From contig JAJTBS010000002.1 of NCBI GenBank assembly GCA_021286765.1, forward strand, positions 702,580 to 766,579: DNA of 64,000 nt, read 5' to 3'. The notes beneath the pieces were generated by a model that did not search any database, was not told the origin of the DNA, and was given only the letters and a program-made list of their open reading frames with translations. The translations under genes were made by a program, and so were the position numbers. Of the stretch, positions 49,805-58,493 are shown piece by piece. Within the stretch, counting starts at the first letter, position 1; the number at the start of each line of letters is the position of its first letter. Origin of the DNA: Holophagaceae bacterium (GTDB lineage Bacteria > Acidobacteriota > Holophagae > Holophagales > Holophagaceae).

Positions 49805-51340
49805 TCAGAGCAGGCTGCGGCCATCCATGGCGTCGGGCTGCGCCAGTCCGAAGAGCTTCAGAATTGTGGGCGCCACGTCGCTGAGGGCGCCGCCGCTCCG
49901 CAGCTGGCGGGCCTCGAAGCCCCGGGCGATCAGCACCGCCGGCACGGGATTCAGGGTGTGGGCCGTGTGGGGGTTGCCATCTTCGGCACGCATGCACTCG
50001 CAGTTGCCGTGGTCGGCGGTGATGAAGAGGGCACCGCCCATGGCCAGGGTGGCCTCGGCAATGCGGCCCACGGCGGCATCCACGGCCTCGCAGGCGGTGA
50101 TGGCGGCGGCGAGGTCGCCCGTGTGGCCGATCATGTCGGGGTTGGCCAGGTTGCACACCAGCAGGCGGTACTCGCCGCCGCGGATGGCTGCCTCCAGGCC
50201 TTGGCTCACCTCCGCCAGGCTCATCTCGGGCTGCAGGTCGTAGGTGGCCACCTTGGGCGAGGGGACCAGACGCCGGTCCTCGCCCTCGAAGGGTTCCTCC
50301 CGCCCGCCGTTGAAGAAGTAGGTGACGTGGGCGTACTTCTCGGTCTCGGCCGTGCGGAACTGCTTCCAGCCCTGGGAGGCGACAAGTTCACCGAGGATCA
50401 AGTCCAGGCTCTGGGGGGGGTAGGCCACCGTCACGAAGGGATCCAATTCCACATCGTAGGCCGTGAAGGTGAGCAGCTTCACCGCGGGTCGGTGCCTGGC
50501 GGTGAAGCCGCTGAACGCAGGATGCACCAGGGCATGGCACAGCTGGCGCGCGCGGTCGGCACGGAAGTTGAAAAAGAGAACACCGTCGCCATCCCCGAGG
50601 GGTTGGAAGGCTTCAAGCCTGGTGGGGGCCACGAACTCGTCCGTCTCCCCGCGGCCATAGGCGGCGTTGATGGCTGCCAGGGCGTCCGGGGCGGACTGGG
50701 CCGCCTCGCCATCCACGTACAGCTTCCAGGCCTGCTCGGTGCGCTCCCAGCGCTTGTCCCGATCCATGGCCGTGTAGCGGCCGCAGACGGAACCGAGGCT
50801 GACCAGGGGCAGGTTCCGGATCTGGAACGTCAGCCACTGAAGGTAGCCATCGGCGCTCTTCTGGCCCGTGTCCCGGCCGTCGGTGATGGCGTGGATGGTG
50901 GTGGGCACGCCCTCGGCCTGGGCCCACTGGGCCAGGGCCACCAGATGGTTCTGGTGGCTGTGGACGCCGCCGTCACTTACCAGGCCCAGCAGGTGTAGGC
51001 GCTTCCCGGTGGCCTTCAGGTCCGCCAGCAGGACGCCGATGGCCGTGTTCTCCCGGAAGGTGCCCCGGCGGATGGCCGCGTCGATGCGGGTGAGCTCCTG
51101 CCAGACCACGCGGCCCGCCCCCAGGTTCATGTGGCCCACCTCGGAGTTGCCAAACTGGCCTTCGGGGAGGCCCACGGCCTCACCACTGGTCTGCAGCTGG
51201 GTGGTGGCGTAGGTTTGCCGCAGGGCGTTGAAGCGCGGCATGGAGGCCATGAAGGTCGCATCGAACGCGTTCCTGGGGCCGTCGCCGAAGCCGTCGAGGA
51301 TGAGCAGGGTGACAGGGCCTTGAATCATGGGCAGGCTCAT
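49805..51340 (-). CDS. gpmI: 2,3-bisphosphoglycerate-independent phosphoglycerate mutase
   Basis: Mn-dependent glycolytic mutase of 511 residues, full length. LLILDGFGDGPRNAFDA holds the first metal Asp, GNSEVGHMNLGAGR the catalytic phospho-Ser. ITDGRDTGQKSA, FFNFRADRARQL, NLANPDMIGHTGD, ITADHGNCECM and HTLNPVPAVL follow in family order. Its start overlaps the stop of the upstream ORF6N-like gene by 4 nt. Confidence 0.96.
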   Translation of the reverse strand: MSLPMIQGPVTLLILDGFGDGPRNAFDATFMASMPRFNALRQTYATTQLQTSGEAVGLPEGQFGNSEVGHMNLGAGRVVWQELTRIDAAIRRGTFRENTAIGVLLADLKATGKRLHLLGLVSDGGVHSHQNHLVALAQWAQAEGVPTTIHAITDGRDTGQKSADGYLQWLTFQIRNLPLVSLGSVCGRYTAMDRDKRWERTEQAWKLYVDGEAAQSAPDALAAINAAYGRGETDEFVAPTRLEAFQPLGDGDGVLFFNFRADRARQLCHALVHPAFSGFTARHRPAVKLLTFTAYDVELDPFVTVAYPPQSLDLILGELVASQGWKQFRTAETEKYAHVTYFFNGGREEPFEGEDRRLVPSPKVATYDLQPEMSLAEVSQGLEAAIRGGEYRLLVCNLANPDMIGHTGDLAAAITACEAVDAAVGRIAEATLAMGGALFITADHGNCECMRAEDGNPHTAHTLNPVPAVLIARGFEARQLRSGGALSDVAPTILKLFGLAQPDAMDGRSLL

Positions 51341-51822
51341 CGCTTTCTCGCGCTGCGCTGTTTGGCCTTCAGGCCCTTGGGAAGGTCTTCCGGGACGAAG
51401 CCGATGGGGCGCTCGACGTGGGCCTCTTCCTCACCCTGGAGGGACTTGAGGACGAGGTCGAGCTTCTGTTCCAGGGCAGAGACCCGCGCGGACAGCTCGG
51501 CCTGGGATGTGAGCACGTGCCGGGCGTCTGCAAAAGCCGGTAGGAGGGCCAGGAGGGCGGGTTCCTTGCCGGGCAGCAACCCGGTCAGCAGGGCGGCGCC
51601 GGCCTCCGTGAAGGCCAGGACCGGCGCATTCGGGATCTTCTGGCGCTCCTCGGCCGTGAGGGCGAAGACCAGGGACTCGTGGAAGCGCTCCGGATGGGCC
51701 CGCACCAGGGCCGGAAGGGCCTTGGCATCCAGACCCAGCTGGTCGGCCAGGGCTTGGTCCGGCAGGGCGGCGGTGTCGCGGAGCCAGAGCAGGCGGGACA
51801 GGACCTCGACGGGGGCGCTCAT
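51337..51822 (-). CDS. ORF6N-domain-like protein
   Basis: 161 residues. The middle part RAHPERFHESLVFALTAEER...PVLAFTEAGAALLTGLL has the pattern of the ORF6N DNA-binding-type domain, which is better known in phage and mobile elements. A coiled coil (AELSARVSALEQKLDLVLKS) and a Lys/Arg-rich tail follow. It overlaps gpmI (ATGA) and pyrB (4 nt), so it is a fixed member of this housekeeping operon rather than a loose phage gene. Role unknown. Confidence 0.6.
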   Translation of the reverse strand: MSAPVEVLSRLLWLRDTAALPDQALADQLGLDAKALPALVRAHPERFHESLVFALTAEERQKIPNAPVLAFTEAGAALLTGLLPGKEPALLALLPAFADARHVLTSQAELSARVSALEQKLDLVLKSLQGEEEAHVERPIGFVPEDLPKGLKAKQRSARKR

Positions 51823-52778
51823 GGCACCTGTTCCCCGTGCGGATGGGACAGCAGGTAGAGCACCGCCATGCGCACCGGGACGCCGTTGGTCACCTGGTCC
51901 AGGATCAGGTTGTTGGGGCCATCGGCCACATCGCTGGTGATCTCCAGGCCGCGGTTGATGGGGCCGGGATGGAGCACCACCACATCCCTCTTGGCCTGCT
52001 TCATCCGGGCGGGGTTCAGCTGGAAGTAGCGGCTGTACTCGCCCTGGCCCGGGATGTAGGCGCCGGTGCCCCGCTCGAATTGGGCGCGGAGCATCATGAT
52101 GGCGTCCTGCTTCGGGATGATGGCGTCGAAATCATGGCTGATGTCGATGGAGGGCCAGGTGGCCTTCATCTCCTGGGGAACCAGCGTCGGGGGGCCCACC
52201 AGGGTGACCTTGGCCCCCATGCGGGTGAGCAGCCAGAGGTTGGAGCGCACCACGCGGCTATTGCGGATGTCGCCCACGATGGCCACCCGCAGGCCCTCCA
52301 ACCTGCCGAAGTGCTTGCGGAGGGTGTAGGCGTCCAGCAGGGCCTGGGTGGGATGCTCGTGGGCCCCATCGCCGGCGTTCACGATGCTGGCCTTCATGTG
52401 CCGGGCCAGCAGGGCGTGGGCCCCGGGGGCGCTGTGGCGCATGACGATGAGGTCCGGGTGCATGGCCTCCAGGTTCATGGCCGTGTCGACCAGGGTCTCG
52501 CCCTTGTTCAAGCTGCTCGTGTCGGCATCGAAGTTGATGATCTCGGCCGACAGCCGTTTCTCGGCGATCTCGAAGCTGTTCCGGGTGCGGGTGCTGTTCT
52601 CGAAGAAGAGGTTCACCACCAGCTTTTTGCGCAGGGCGGGGACGATCTTGATGGCGGGGCGCTCGCAGACCTCCTCGAAAGCCTGGGCCTGGTCCAGCAG
52701 GGCGGTGATGTCCTGGGGGCTGAGAGGTTCGATGCCCAGCAGGTGCTTGTGGGGGAAGACGTAGCGCTCCGAGGTCAT
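51819..52778 (-). CDS. pyrB: Aspartate carbamoyltransferase catalytic subunit
   Basis: Condenses carbamoyl phosphate and aspartate in pyrimidine synthesis. The 319-residue product has the carbamoyl-phosphate loop FFENSTRTRNSFEIAEKRL, the SLNKGETLVDTAMNLEAM segment, GDGAHEHPTQALLDAYTL and HPGPINRGLEI. Its ATG overlaps the pyrR stop, as in classical pyrR-pyrB operons. No pyrC or pyrI follows within the window. Confidence 0.96.
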   Translation of the reverse strand: MTSERYVFPHKHLLGIEPLSPQDITALLDQAQAFEEVCERPAIKIVPALRKKLVVNLFFENSTRTRNSFEIAEKRLSAEIINFDADTSSLNKGETLVDTAMNLEAMHPDLIVMRHSAPGAHALLARHMKASIVNAGDGAHEHPTQALLDAYTLRKHFGRLEGLRVAIVGDIRNSRVVRSNLWLLTRMGAKVTLVGPPTLVPQEMKATWPSIDISHDFDAIIPKQDAIMMLRAQFERGTGAYIPGQGEYSRYFQLNPARMKQAKRDVVVLHPGPINRGLEITSDVADGPNNLILDQVTNGVPVRMAVLYLLSHPHGEQVP

Positions 52779-53320
52779 CAGCAGGCCTCCACAGAGACGC
52801 CATCCACGCCGTCAATCTCCTTCACCCGAACCGCGACGCGGTGTCCGGGGGGCACCTCCACCCGCAGGCAGGCCAGGTCGGCCTGGATGGGCAGCTCCCG
52901 GCCGCTCCGGTCCGCCATGACCAGGAGCATGACCCGACGGGGCCTCCCGTGATCAAGCAGGGCGTCCAGGGCGGCCCGGACGGTCCGGCCGGTATAGAGG
53001 ACATCGTCCACCAGGACGACCGTGCGTTCCTTGAGGGTGAAGGGGATCTCCGTGGGGCGGACGATGGGGCTGCCCACCATCTCGGTCAGGTCGTCCCGGT
53101 AGAGGGTGATGTCCAGGGAGCCCACGGGAATGGCCGCCCCGGTGCTGGCGCGCAGAAGGGTGGCCAGCCGCTCGGCCAGGGGGAGGCCCCGGGACCGGAT
53201 GCCCAGGAGGACGACCTCTTCGCCGGGGCCCACCCGGGCCAGCAGGTCCGCCGCCAGGCGCCCAAGCGCGGCCTCCATCTGGCCGGGGTCCATGGGGCAG
53301 GGGCCTGGGGCAGCGGGCAT
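52778..53320 (-). CDS. pyrR: Pyrimidine operon regulator/uracil phosphoribosyltransferase PyrR
   Basis: 180-residue PRPP-binding protein; loop VVLVDDVLYTGRTVRAALDAL, plus LLGIRSRGLPLAERL and LDITLYRDDLTEM, which are PyrR signatures. In other bacteria PyrR binds pyr mRNA leaders with UMP and also has UPRTase activity. ATG 53320 has GGAGG. The leader holds hairpins but no clear antiterminator pair, so the mode of regulation here is open. Confidence 0.93.
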   Translation of the reverse strand: MPAAPGPCPMDPGQMEAALGRLAADLLARVGPGEEVVLLGIRSRGLPLAERLATLLRASTGAAIPVGSLDITLYRDDLTEMVGSPIVRPTEIPFTLKERTVVLVDDVLYTGRTVRAALDALLDHGRPRRVMLLVMADRSGRELPIQADLACLRVEVPPGHRVAVRVKEIDGVDGVSVEAC

Positions 53321-53332
53321 GGAACCTCCGGG

Positions 53333-53357
53333 GTGCGCCCCCTCGGGGCGCGCGCAC
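53333..53357 (-). promoter_or_regulatory. Hairpin in the pyrR leader next to the Shine-Dalgarno
   Basis: GTGCGC and CCCC (53333-53342) pair with GGGG and GCGCAC (53345-53357, small bulge), ending a few bases before the pyrR GGAGG. It could influence translation; a PyrR-binding sequence is not recognised. Confidence 0.35.
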
Positions 53358-53382
53358 GGTTTCAAGTCTATCCCAGGCCGGA

Positions 53383-53411
53383 CTGCCCCCGGGGGCCCTC
53401 GGGGCAGCTTT
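53383..53411 (+). terminator. Hairpin with T-run in the pyrR-PilZ gap
   Basis: CTGCCCC (53383-53389) pairs with GGGGCAG (53401-53407), followed on the plus strand by CTTTT. Terminator-like for plus-strand transcripts entering from behind pyrR. Confidence 0.35.
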
Positions 53412-53464
53412 TGCAGGATTCAAGTCGGGATCCCCCCCCTCCGATGCCCCATGTGAGGACGCCC

Positions 53465-53860
53465 ATGAGCAAGGAACGCCGACAGTACCAACGGATTCCC
53501 CTGGAAGCCACCCTGAGCTTCCAGGAGCTGAGCTTCCACAAGGGGGACGCCCCGGCCACGAGCAGCTATAAGGACGTGTCGGGCGGCGGGCTTCTGGTGG
53601 ATTCGCCCCGGGCCTATCCCCTGGGCACCCTGCTCAAGCTGGAACTCCGCGTTCCAGGCTGGGGCCGGTACCAGAACCACTTCGGCCCGGTCCAGGATGC
53701 CGATGTCCGCCCCCTGGTCGCCCTCGGCATGGTTGTCCGCGTCGAGCAGATGGACTCGGGCGGCTACGAGCTGGGCGTCAAGTTCCAGAACGTCTACCCC
53801 GATGACCTTGAAGCCCTCGTGAAGTTCCTGGAGGCCGCCGCGCCTCCCCCCTCCCTCTGA
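53465..53860 (+). CDS. PilZ domain protein
   Basis: 131-residue single-domain c-di-GMP receptor type. The two binding motifs are both present: RRQYQRIPLEA (RxxxR) near the N terminus and the DVSGGGLLVDSP loop (DxSxxG). ATG 53465 follows GAGGAC; the frame upstream is antisense to pyrR. It is the first gene of a chemotaxis cluster, 34 bp before cheY, and may tie c-di-GMP levels to motility. Confidence 0.87.
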   Translation: MSKERRQYQRIPLEATLSFQELSFHKGDAPATSSYKDVSGGGLLVDSPRAYPLGTLLKLELRVPGWGRYQNHFGPVQDADVRPLVALGMVVRVEQMDSGGYELGVKFQNVYPDDLEALVKFLEAAAPPPSL

Positions 53861-53894
53861 CCCCAGACTCACCACTCATTTCCAGGAGGCCCCC

Positions 53895-54251
53895 GTGAAG
53901 ATCCTCATCGTGGACGATTCCTCGACGATGCGGCGCATCATCATCAACACCCTCTCCCGCATCGGCTACACCGACGTGGTCGAGGGTGAAAACGGCAAGA
54001 GCGGGCTGGAGAAGCTCGGCCAGGGCGGGGTGGAAATGATCATCACCGACTGGAACATGCCGGAGATGGATGGCCTCGAATTCGTGAAGACGGTGCGTGG
54101 CCAGAACGCTGGCATCCCCATCCTCATGGTGACGACCAACGCCGCCAAGGAGGACATCGTCGAGGCTCTGCAGGCCGGCGTGAACAACTACGTGGTGAAG
54201 CCGTTCACCCCGGAGACCCTCAAGGAAAAGATCGAGTCCCTCCTCGGGTAG
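53895..54251 (+). CDS. cheY: Chemotaxis response regulator CheY
   Basis: 118-residue stand-alone receiver. The acidic pair D7/D8 (VDDSSTMRR), phospho-acceptor D52 (TDWNMPEMDG), switch Thr in MVTTNAAKED and K101 (VVKPF) are all present. MRRI and NMPEMDG are typical of true CheY proteins. GTG start with GGAGG. Phosphorylated by the CheA encoded 2.1 kb downstream; dephosphorylated presumably by the next gene product. Confidence 0.95.
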   Translation: MKILIVDDSSTMRRIIINTLSRIGYTDVVEGENGKSGLEKLGQGGVEMIITDWNMPEMDGLEFVKTVRGQNAGIPILMVTTNAAKEDIVEALQAGVNNYVVKPFTPETLKEKIESLLG

Positions 54252-54261
54252 GGAGCCAGCC

Positions 54262-54861
54262 ATGGACCAGTCTGAAATTGACGCCCTCCTCGCCGGAGGC
54301 GGCAAAACCCCCAAGAAGCCCAAGGCGGCCGCCAAGGCCCCTGTCGCGGATCCTGTCCCCGCGCCGCCCGCCGCTCCGGTGCAAGCCGAGCCCCACAAGG
54401 ACGGCAGCGGTCATGTGATCTCCGAGCTGGATACGGTCACCTCGGTCACCGAGCGCGAATCCAACAAGGTCATGGACCAGCTGGACCAGATCAGCCAGCT
54501 GGTGGCCCGGCAGCAGCAGCTCGTCACCGAAATGATGCGCCACGAGGGGGCCCAGTCCCAGGGCGTCCAGAAGGCCATCCATGAGGTCATGAGCGCGAGC
54601 AAGGAGATCCAGGACAAGGTCTTCGAGGCCATGGACCTGATGCAGTTCCAGGACATCACCCGCCAGAAGCTGGAGCGCATCGTCCACCACCTGCGCCAGA
54701 TCCACGACTACATCGTGGACCTGCTCGGGACGGGGCTGAAGAGCGATGCGGAGCGGCCTTCCATCAGCCACACCATCGCCCAGACCGGCACCACACCTGA
54801 CGAAAACAAGGCCCACGCGGACGCGGTGATCGAGGCCTTCAAGTCTCAGAAGAAGGGGTAA
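54262..54861 (+). CDS. cheZ: CheZ-like phosphatase with FliM-type N terminus
   Basis: 199 residues, largely helical. The helix around residues 124-145 contains QFQDITRQKLER, in which D131 and Q135 match the catalytic Asp/Gln pair of CheZ. The N terminus MDQSEIDALLAGGG copies the EIDALL peptide with which FliM binds CheY-P. A Lys/Ala/Pro linker (about 15-45) separates the two. This makes a CheY-P-docking phosphatase a strong inference. The gene sits between cheY (10 nt) and the triple CheW gene (3 nt). Confidence 0.8.
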   Translation: MDQSEIDALLAGGGKTPKKPKAAAKAPVADPVPAPPAAPVQAEPHKDGSGHVISELDTVTSVTERESNKVMDQLDQISQLVARQQQLVTEMMRHEGAQSQGVQKAIHEVMSASKEIQDKVFEAMDLMQFQDITRQKLERIVHHLRQIHDYIVDLLGTGLKSDAERPSISHTIAQTGTTPDENKAHADAVIEAFKSQKKG

Positions 54862-54864
54862 GCC

Positions 54865-56388
54865 ATGGCCGCCCAGTCCTCCCAGGCCCTCCTCGCCACG
54901 GAGCTGGTGCCATCCGGCCAGCTGGTGACCTTCACCCTGGATGGGGTGGAGTTCGGGCTGGACATCGACCGGGTGCAGGAGATCACCCACCGCGCAGACA
55001 TCACGCCGGTGCCTGGCAGCCCCAGCTTCATCCTCGGCGTCATCAACCTGCGCGGCCTCATCATCCCCGTCATCGACAGCCGGAACCGGTTCCATCTCGC
55101 CCCTCAGGAGCCCACCTCGAAGACCCGCATCATCGTGCTCCGCCTGGCCAGTGGGCCCACCGGCCTGCAGGTCGATTCCGTCGCGGAAGTGGTCCGGCTG
55201 GAGGATCACGCCATCCGGGAAACGCCCCCTCTGGTGGCGGGCATCCGGGCCGAATACCTGGCGGGCATGGTCACGGTCGGCACCCGCCTGATCACGCTGA
55301 TCCATCTTGAGAAGCTTCTGGAGAGCACGGAGCTCACCCGGCGGGCGGACTTCGATGACCTCGGCATGGCCGGCACCTTCACTGGCGCCGGGGACGAGGC
55401 CGGGGAGACCCTCGAGGAGGACGGCCGTCCCTTCGTCACCTTCCGCCTCGGGTCGGAGTCCTTCGGCATCGCCCTCCACGAGGTCGAGGAGATTGTCGAA
55501 CTGCCATCTGTCACCAAGGTTCCGGATGCGCCGGACTACGTGCTGGGCGTCATCTGCCTCCGGGACCAGGTCATGCCCCTCGTGGACCTGTCCGAGATCC
55601 TCTCCATCCAGCAAGGCGCCATGGAGCGCAAGCGGGACATGGTGGTGCTGCTCTCCTTCGGCACCGCCAAGATCGGCGTGGTGGTCGATGAGATCCAGGA
55701 GATCCTGCGCGTGCAGGATGAACAGGTCCTGCCGCCGCCCCAGACCCTGTCCGAGGCCGAGCGCGAGCACCTGGAGGGCATCCTCCTCCTGCCCGGCCGG
55801 ATGGTGAGCCTCATCAACGTGCTGAAGATCATCACGGGCGATGACCAGGAGAAGATCGCGGCCATGGGCCAGGGGCTCGGCCTCTCTGATACGCGCGTGC
55901 AGGAGACCGAACCCAACCTCGAACTCGTGGTCTTCCGGCTCGGCCCGGAAAGCTATGGCCTCCGCCTCCACGAGGTCCGCGAGATCATCATGGTCGGGCA
56001 GATCACCCCCGTGCCCCGGGCCCCCCAGTTCGTGGATGGCGTGCTGAACCTCCGCGGTGAGGTGATGCCCGTGGTGGACCTGCGCACCCGCTTCGGCCTG
56101 GACCGAGTGGAGGCCACGACCATCTCCCGCATCCTCATCACCAGCATCGGGGGCGTCTACACAGGCCTCGTGGTGGACGCGGTGGATGAAGTCCGGCCGG
56201 TGGACCTGCACCGCTTCGGGCCCCCGCCCGCCGTCACGGCCGTGGGCGCCAACCGCTACATCGAGAAGGTGGCGCGCCTGGACAACGGAATGATCTTCCT
56301 GCTCGAGCTCCAGCAGCTATTGACCGACGCGGAGACCGAGCAGCTTCAGGGCCTCCAGGGGCGCCGCAACAGGACGGGTGAGCCATGA
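54865..56388 (+). CDS. Triple CheW-domain scaffold protein
   Basis: 507 residues with three CheW domains, about 18-155, 188-327 and 353-490. Each has the family pattern of FxLDGxEFGLDIDRVQEI, VPGSPxFILGVINLRG and a D-containing strand (VIDSRNRF, LVDLSEIL, VVDLRTRF). The second and third repeat read HEVEEIVELP and HEVREIIMVG. Ordinary CheW has one domain, so this protein could link several CheA or receptor units. Its last codons overlap cheA (ATGA). Confidence 0.9.
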   Translation: MAAQSSQALLATELVPSGQLVTFTLDGVEFGLDIDRVQEITHRADITPVPGSPSFILGVINLRGLIIPVIDSRNRFHLAPQEPTSKTRIIVLRLASGPTGLQVDSVAEVVRLEDHAIRETPPLVAGIRAEYLAGMVTVGTRLITLIHLEKLLESTELTRRADFDDLGMAGTFTGAGDEAGETLEEDGRPFVTFRLGSESFGIALHEVEEIVELPSVTKVPDAPDYVLGVICLRDQVMPLVDLSEILSIQQGAMERKRDMVVLLSFGTAKIGVVVDEIQEILRVQDEQVLPPPQTLSEAEREHLEGILLLPGRMVSLINVLKIITGDDQEKIAAMGQGLGLSDTRVQETEPNLELVVFRLGPESYGLRLHEVREIIMVGQITPVPRAPQFVDGVLNLRGEVMPVVDLRTRFGLDRVEATTISRILITSIGGVYTGLVVDAVDEVRPVDLHRFGPPPAVTAVGANRYIEKVARLDNGMIFLLELQQLLTDAETEQLQGLQGRRNRTGEP

Positions 56389-58493
56389 GTGATTTCGCAC
56401 TCGACGATCCCAGCTTCTACGAGGATTTCCTCATCGAAGCCCAGGAGCACTTCGAACAGATCGAGACCAACTTCCTGGCCCTCGAAGAGGCGCCGGGCGA
56501 CCTAGACCTGCTGAACGCCATCTTCCGCAGCGTGCACACCATCAAGGGCGCAGCGGGCTTCCTGGGCCTCCAGAAGGTCCAAGCCGTGGCCCACATCGGT
56601 GAGAACGTGCTGGACGACCTCCGGAAGTCGCGGATGGAGCTCAGCGACCTGGTCATGGAACTGCTCTTCGAGACCGTGGACATGCTCAAGGTGCTGGTCG
56701 AGGATGTGCGCGTCCAGGTGAGGAAGCAGGGCGAGGCTGAGGACCCCGATCCCACGGACCTGATCCGCAGGCTCGAGTCCCTGAAGACCGGCGGCGCCTC
56801 TGTGGCTGCTGCCAAGGTCGCCGTACCCAAGGGGGATCTCCACCTTCCCCCGAGCCTGGCCGGCGTGGATCCGGCGGGCAAGGCGGCGGCGGCCGCGGCC
56901 CTCGCCGAGGGGAAGACCGTCCTCGGGATCCATGTGGAGTTGGCTGGCTCGATCTACGGTACCGCCTTCAACCCCTTCTCCATGTTCCAGATGGTGGAGC
57001 TGGTGGGACGGCTGCTGCACCGCCAGATGGTGCCCCGGAGCCCCCTGGTGGACCTGGACAGCTTCGATGCCCGCGCCTTCCACCTGGACATGGTGCTGCT
57101 CGTGGAAGCCACCGAGCCCATCGAGGAGGTCCGCAAGGTGTTCGGGGCAGTGACGAACGCCACGATCACGTACCACCCGCTGAGCCTCGGGGAGGGCCCC
57201 GAAACCGAGACCACCGCCGAAGATGGCCTTCCCGTGGCGGAGGACCGCCGGAAATCCGGCCGCCGCAACTCTGACGACAAGGGCGCCTCCGACACCATTC
57301 GGGTGAGCCAGGCCAAGCTTGAGCAGTTCATGAACATCGTGGCCGAGCTGATCATCAGCAAGACCATGATCAGCCACCTGGTTGAACGGCTCGTGCCGCA
57401 GGTCAACGGGCACCCCGCCTCGGGCGTGGCCAAGGAGCTGGCCCACGCCTCGGTCTACCTCGACCACGTCAGCAAGGAGATCCAGGCGTCGGTGCTGGGT
57501 ATCCGCATGGTCCCCGTGAAGACCATCTTCTCGAAGTTCCCCCGCATGCTGCGGGATCTCGCCAAGGCCAGCGGCAAGAAGATCGACCTCCAGATGGTGG
57601 GCGAGGATACCGAGATCGACAAGAGCATCATCGAGGAGCTGGGCGACCCGATGATCCACCTCATCCGGAACAGCGCCGACCACGGCATCGAGGCGCCGGA
57701 GGCCCGGGTCAAATCCGGCAAGTCCGAGACGGGCACGGTGATCCTGCGAGCCCGCCACGAGGGCGACAGCGTGGTGGTGGAGATCGAGGATGACGGCAAG
57801 GGCATCGATCCGAAGGTGATCCGGGCCAAGGCCGTGGAAAAGGGCCTGATGACCCAGGACCGCGCCGAGGCCATGCCCGATGAGGAGGTCATCGAGCTGA
57901 TCTTCGCGCCCGGCTTCAGCACCGCGGCCAAGGTGACCGACATCTCGGGGCGCGGCGTGGGCATGGACGTGGTGCGATCCAATGTCCGCAAGCTCAATGG
58001 CCGTGTCGGCGTGCGCTCCACCGTGGGCAAGGGTTCGGTCTTCACCATCAAGCTCCCGCTGACCTTGGCGATCATCGACGCCCTGCTGGTGAAGAGCGGT
58101 AACCAGGTCTTCGCCCTCCCCGGCACCGCCGTGGAGGAGACCCTCATCGTGCCGCCGGAGAGCGTGTCCCACCTCACCAGCCGCCAGGCCATCAACCTGC
58201 GCGGGGAGGTGCTCGGCGTCTGTCGGCTGAAGCACCTGCTGAAGTCCGACGCGCCGGACAGCTCTGACGAGTCGGATGGCCTCTCGGTGGTGGTGGTCTC
58301 CGCGGCCGGGCGGCGCATGGGCATCATCGTGGACACCTTCGTCCGCCGCCAGGAAGTGGTCATCAAGCCCCTGGCGCCGTACCTCGCCAGCCTGCCGGGC
58401 ATCAGCGGCGCGTCCATCATGGGCGACGGCGGCGTGGTGCTGATCCTGGATCCCGCCGAGCTGCTGCAGCTCGCCGTCCAGGAGACTGTGTGA
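56385..58493 (+). CDS. cheA: Chemotaxis histidine kinase CheA
   Basis: 702 residues. Hpt domain with phosphorylated H51 (RSVHTIKGAAGFLG); an unusual mid domain (about 180-280; IHVELAGSIYGTAFNPFSMF) in the P2 place. The dimerisation helices (IRVSQAKLEQFMNIVAELII) follow. The ATPase lobe has HLIRNSADHGIE, EIEDDGKGID, FAPGFST and SGRGVGMDVV, and a CheW-like regulatory domain (about 560-700) closes it. No receiver is attached. Co-translated with the CheW genes on both sides. Confidence 0.95.
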   Translation: MSDFALDDPSFYEDFLIEAQEHFEQIETNFLALEEAPGDLDLLNAIFRSVHTIKGAAGFLGLQKVQAVAHIGENVLDDLRKSRMELSDLVMELLFETVDMLKVLVEDVRVQVRKQGEAEDPDPTDLIRRLESLKTGGASVAAAKVAVPKGDLHLPPSLAGVDPAGKAAAAAALAEGKTVLGIHVELAGSIYGTAFNPFSMFQMVELVGRLLHRQMVPRSPLVDLDSFDARAFHLDMVLLVEATEPIEEVRKVFGAVTNATITYHPLSLGEGPETETTAEDGLPVAEDRRKSGRRNSDDKGASDTIRVSQAKLEQFMNIVAELIISKTMISHLVERLVPQVNGHPASGVAKELAHASVYLDHVSKEIQASVLGIRMVPVKTIFSKFPRMLRDLAKASGKKIDLQMVGEDTEIDKSIIEELGDPMIHLIRNSADHGIEAPEARVKSGKSETGTVILRARHEGDSVVVEIEDDGKGIDPKVIRAKAVEKGLMTQDRAEAMPDEEVIELIFAPGFSTAAKVTDISGRGVGMDVVRSNVRKLNGRVGVRSTVGKGSVFTIKLPLTLAIIDALLVKSGNQVFALPGTAVEETLIVPPESVSHLTSRQAINLRGEVLGVCRLKHLLKSDAPDSSDESDGLSVVVVSAAGRRMGIIVDTFVRRQEVVIKPLAPYLASLPGISGASIMGDGGVVLILDPAELLQLAVQETV

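Noticed and set aside
54220..56211. 663-codon open frame antisense to cheZ and the triple CheW gene
   Set aside because: Low-complexity His/Asp/Leu-rich translation with no motif, opposite to well-supported genes.
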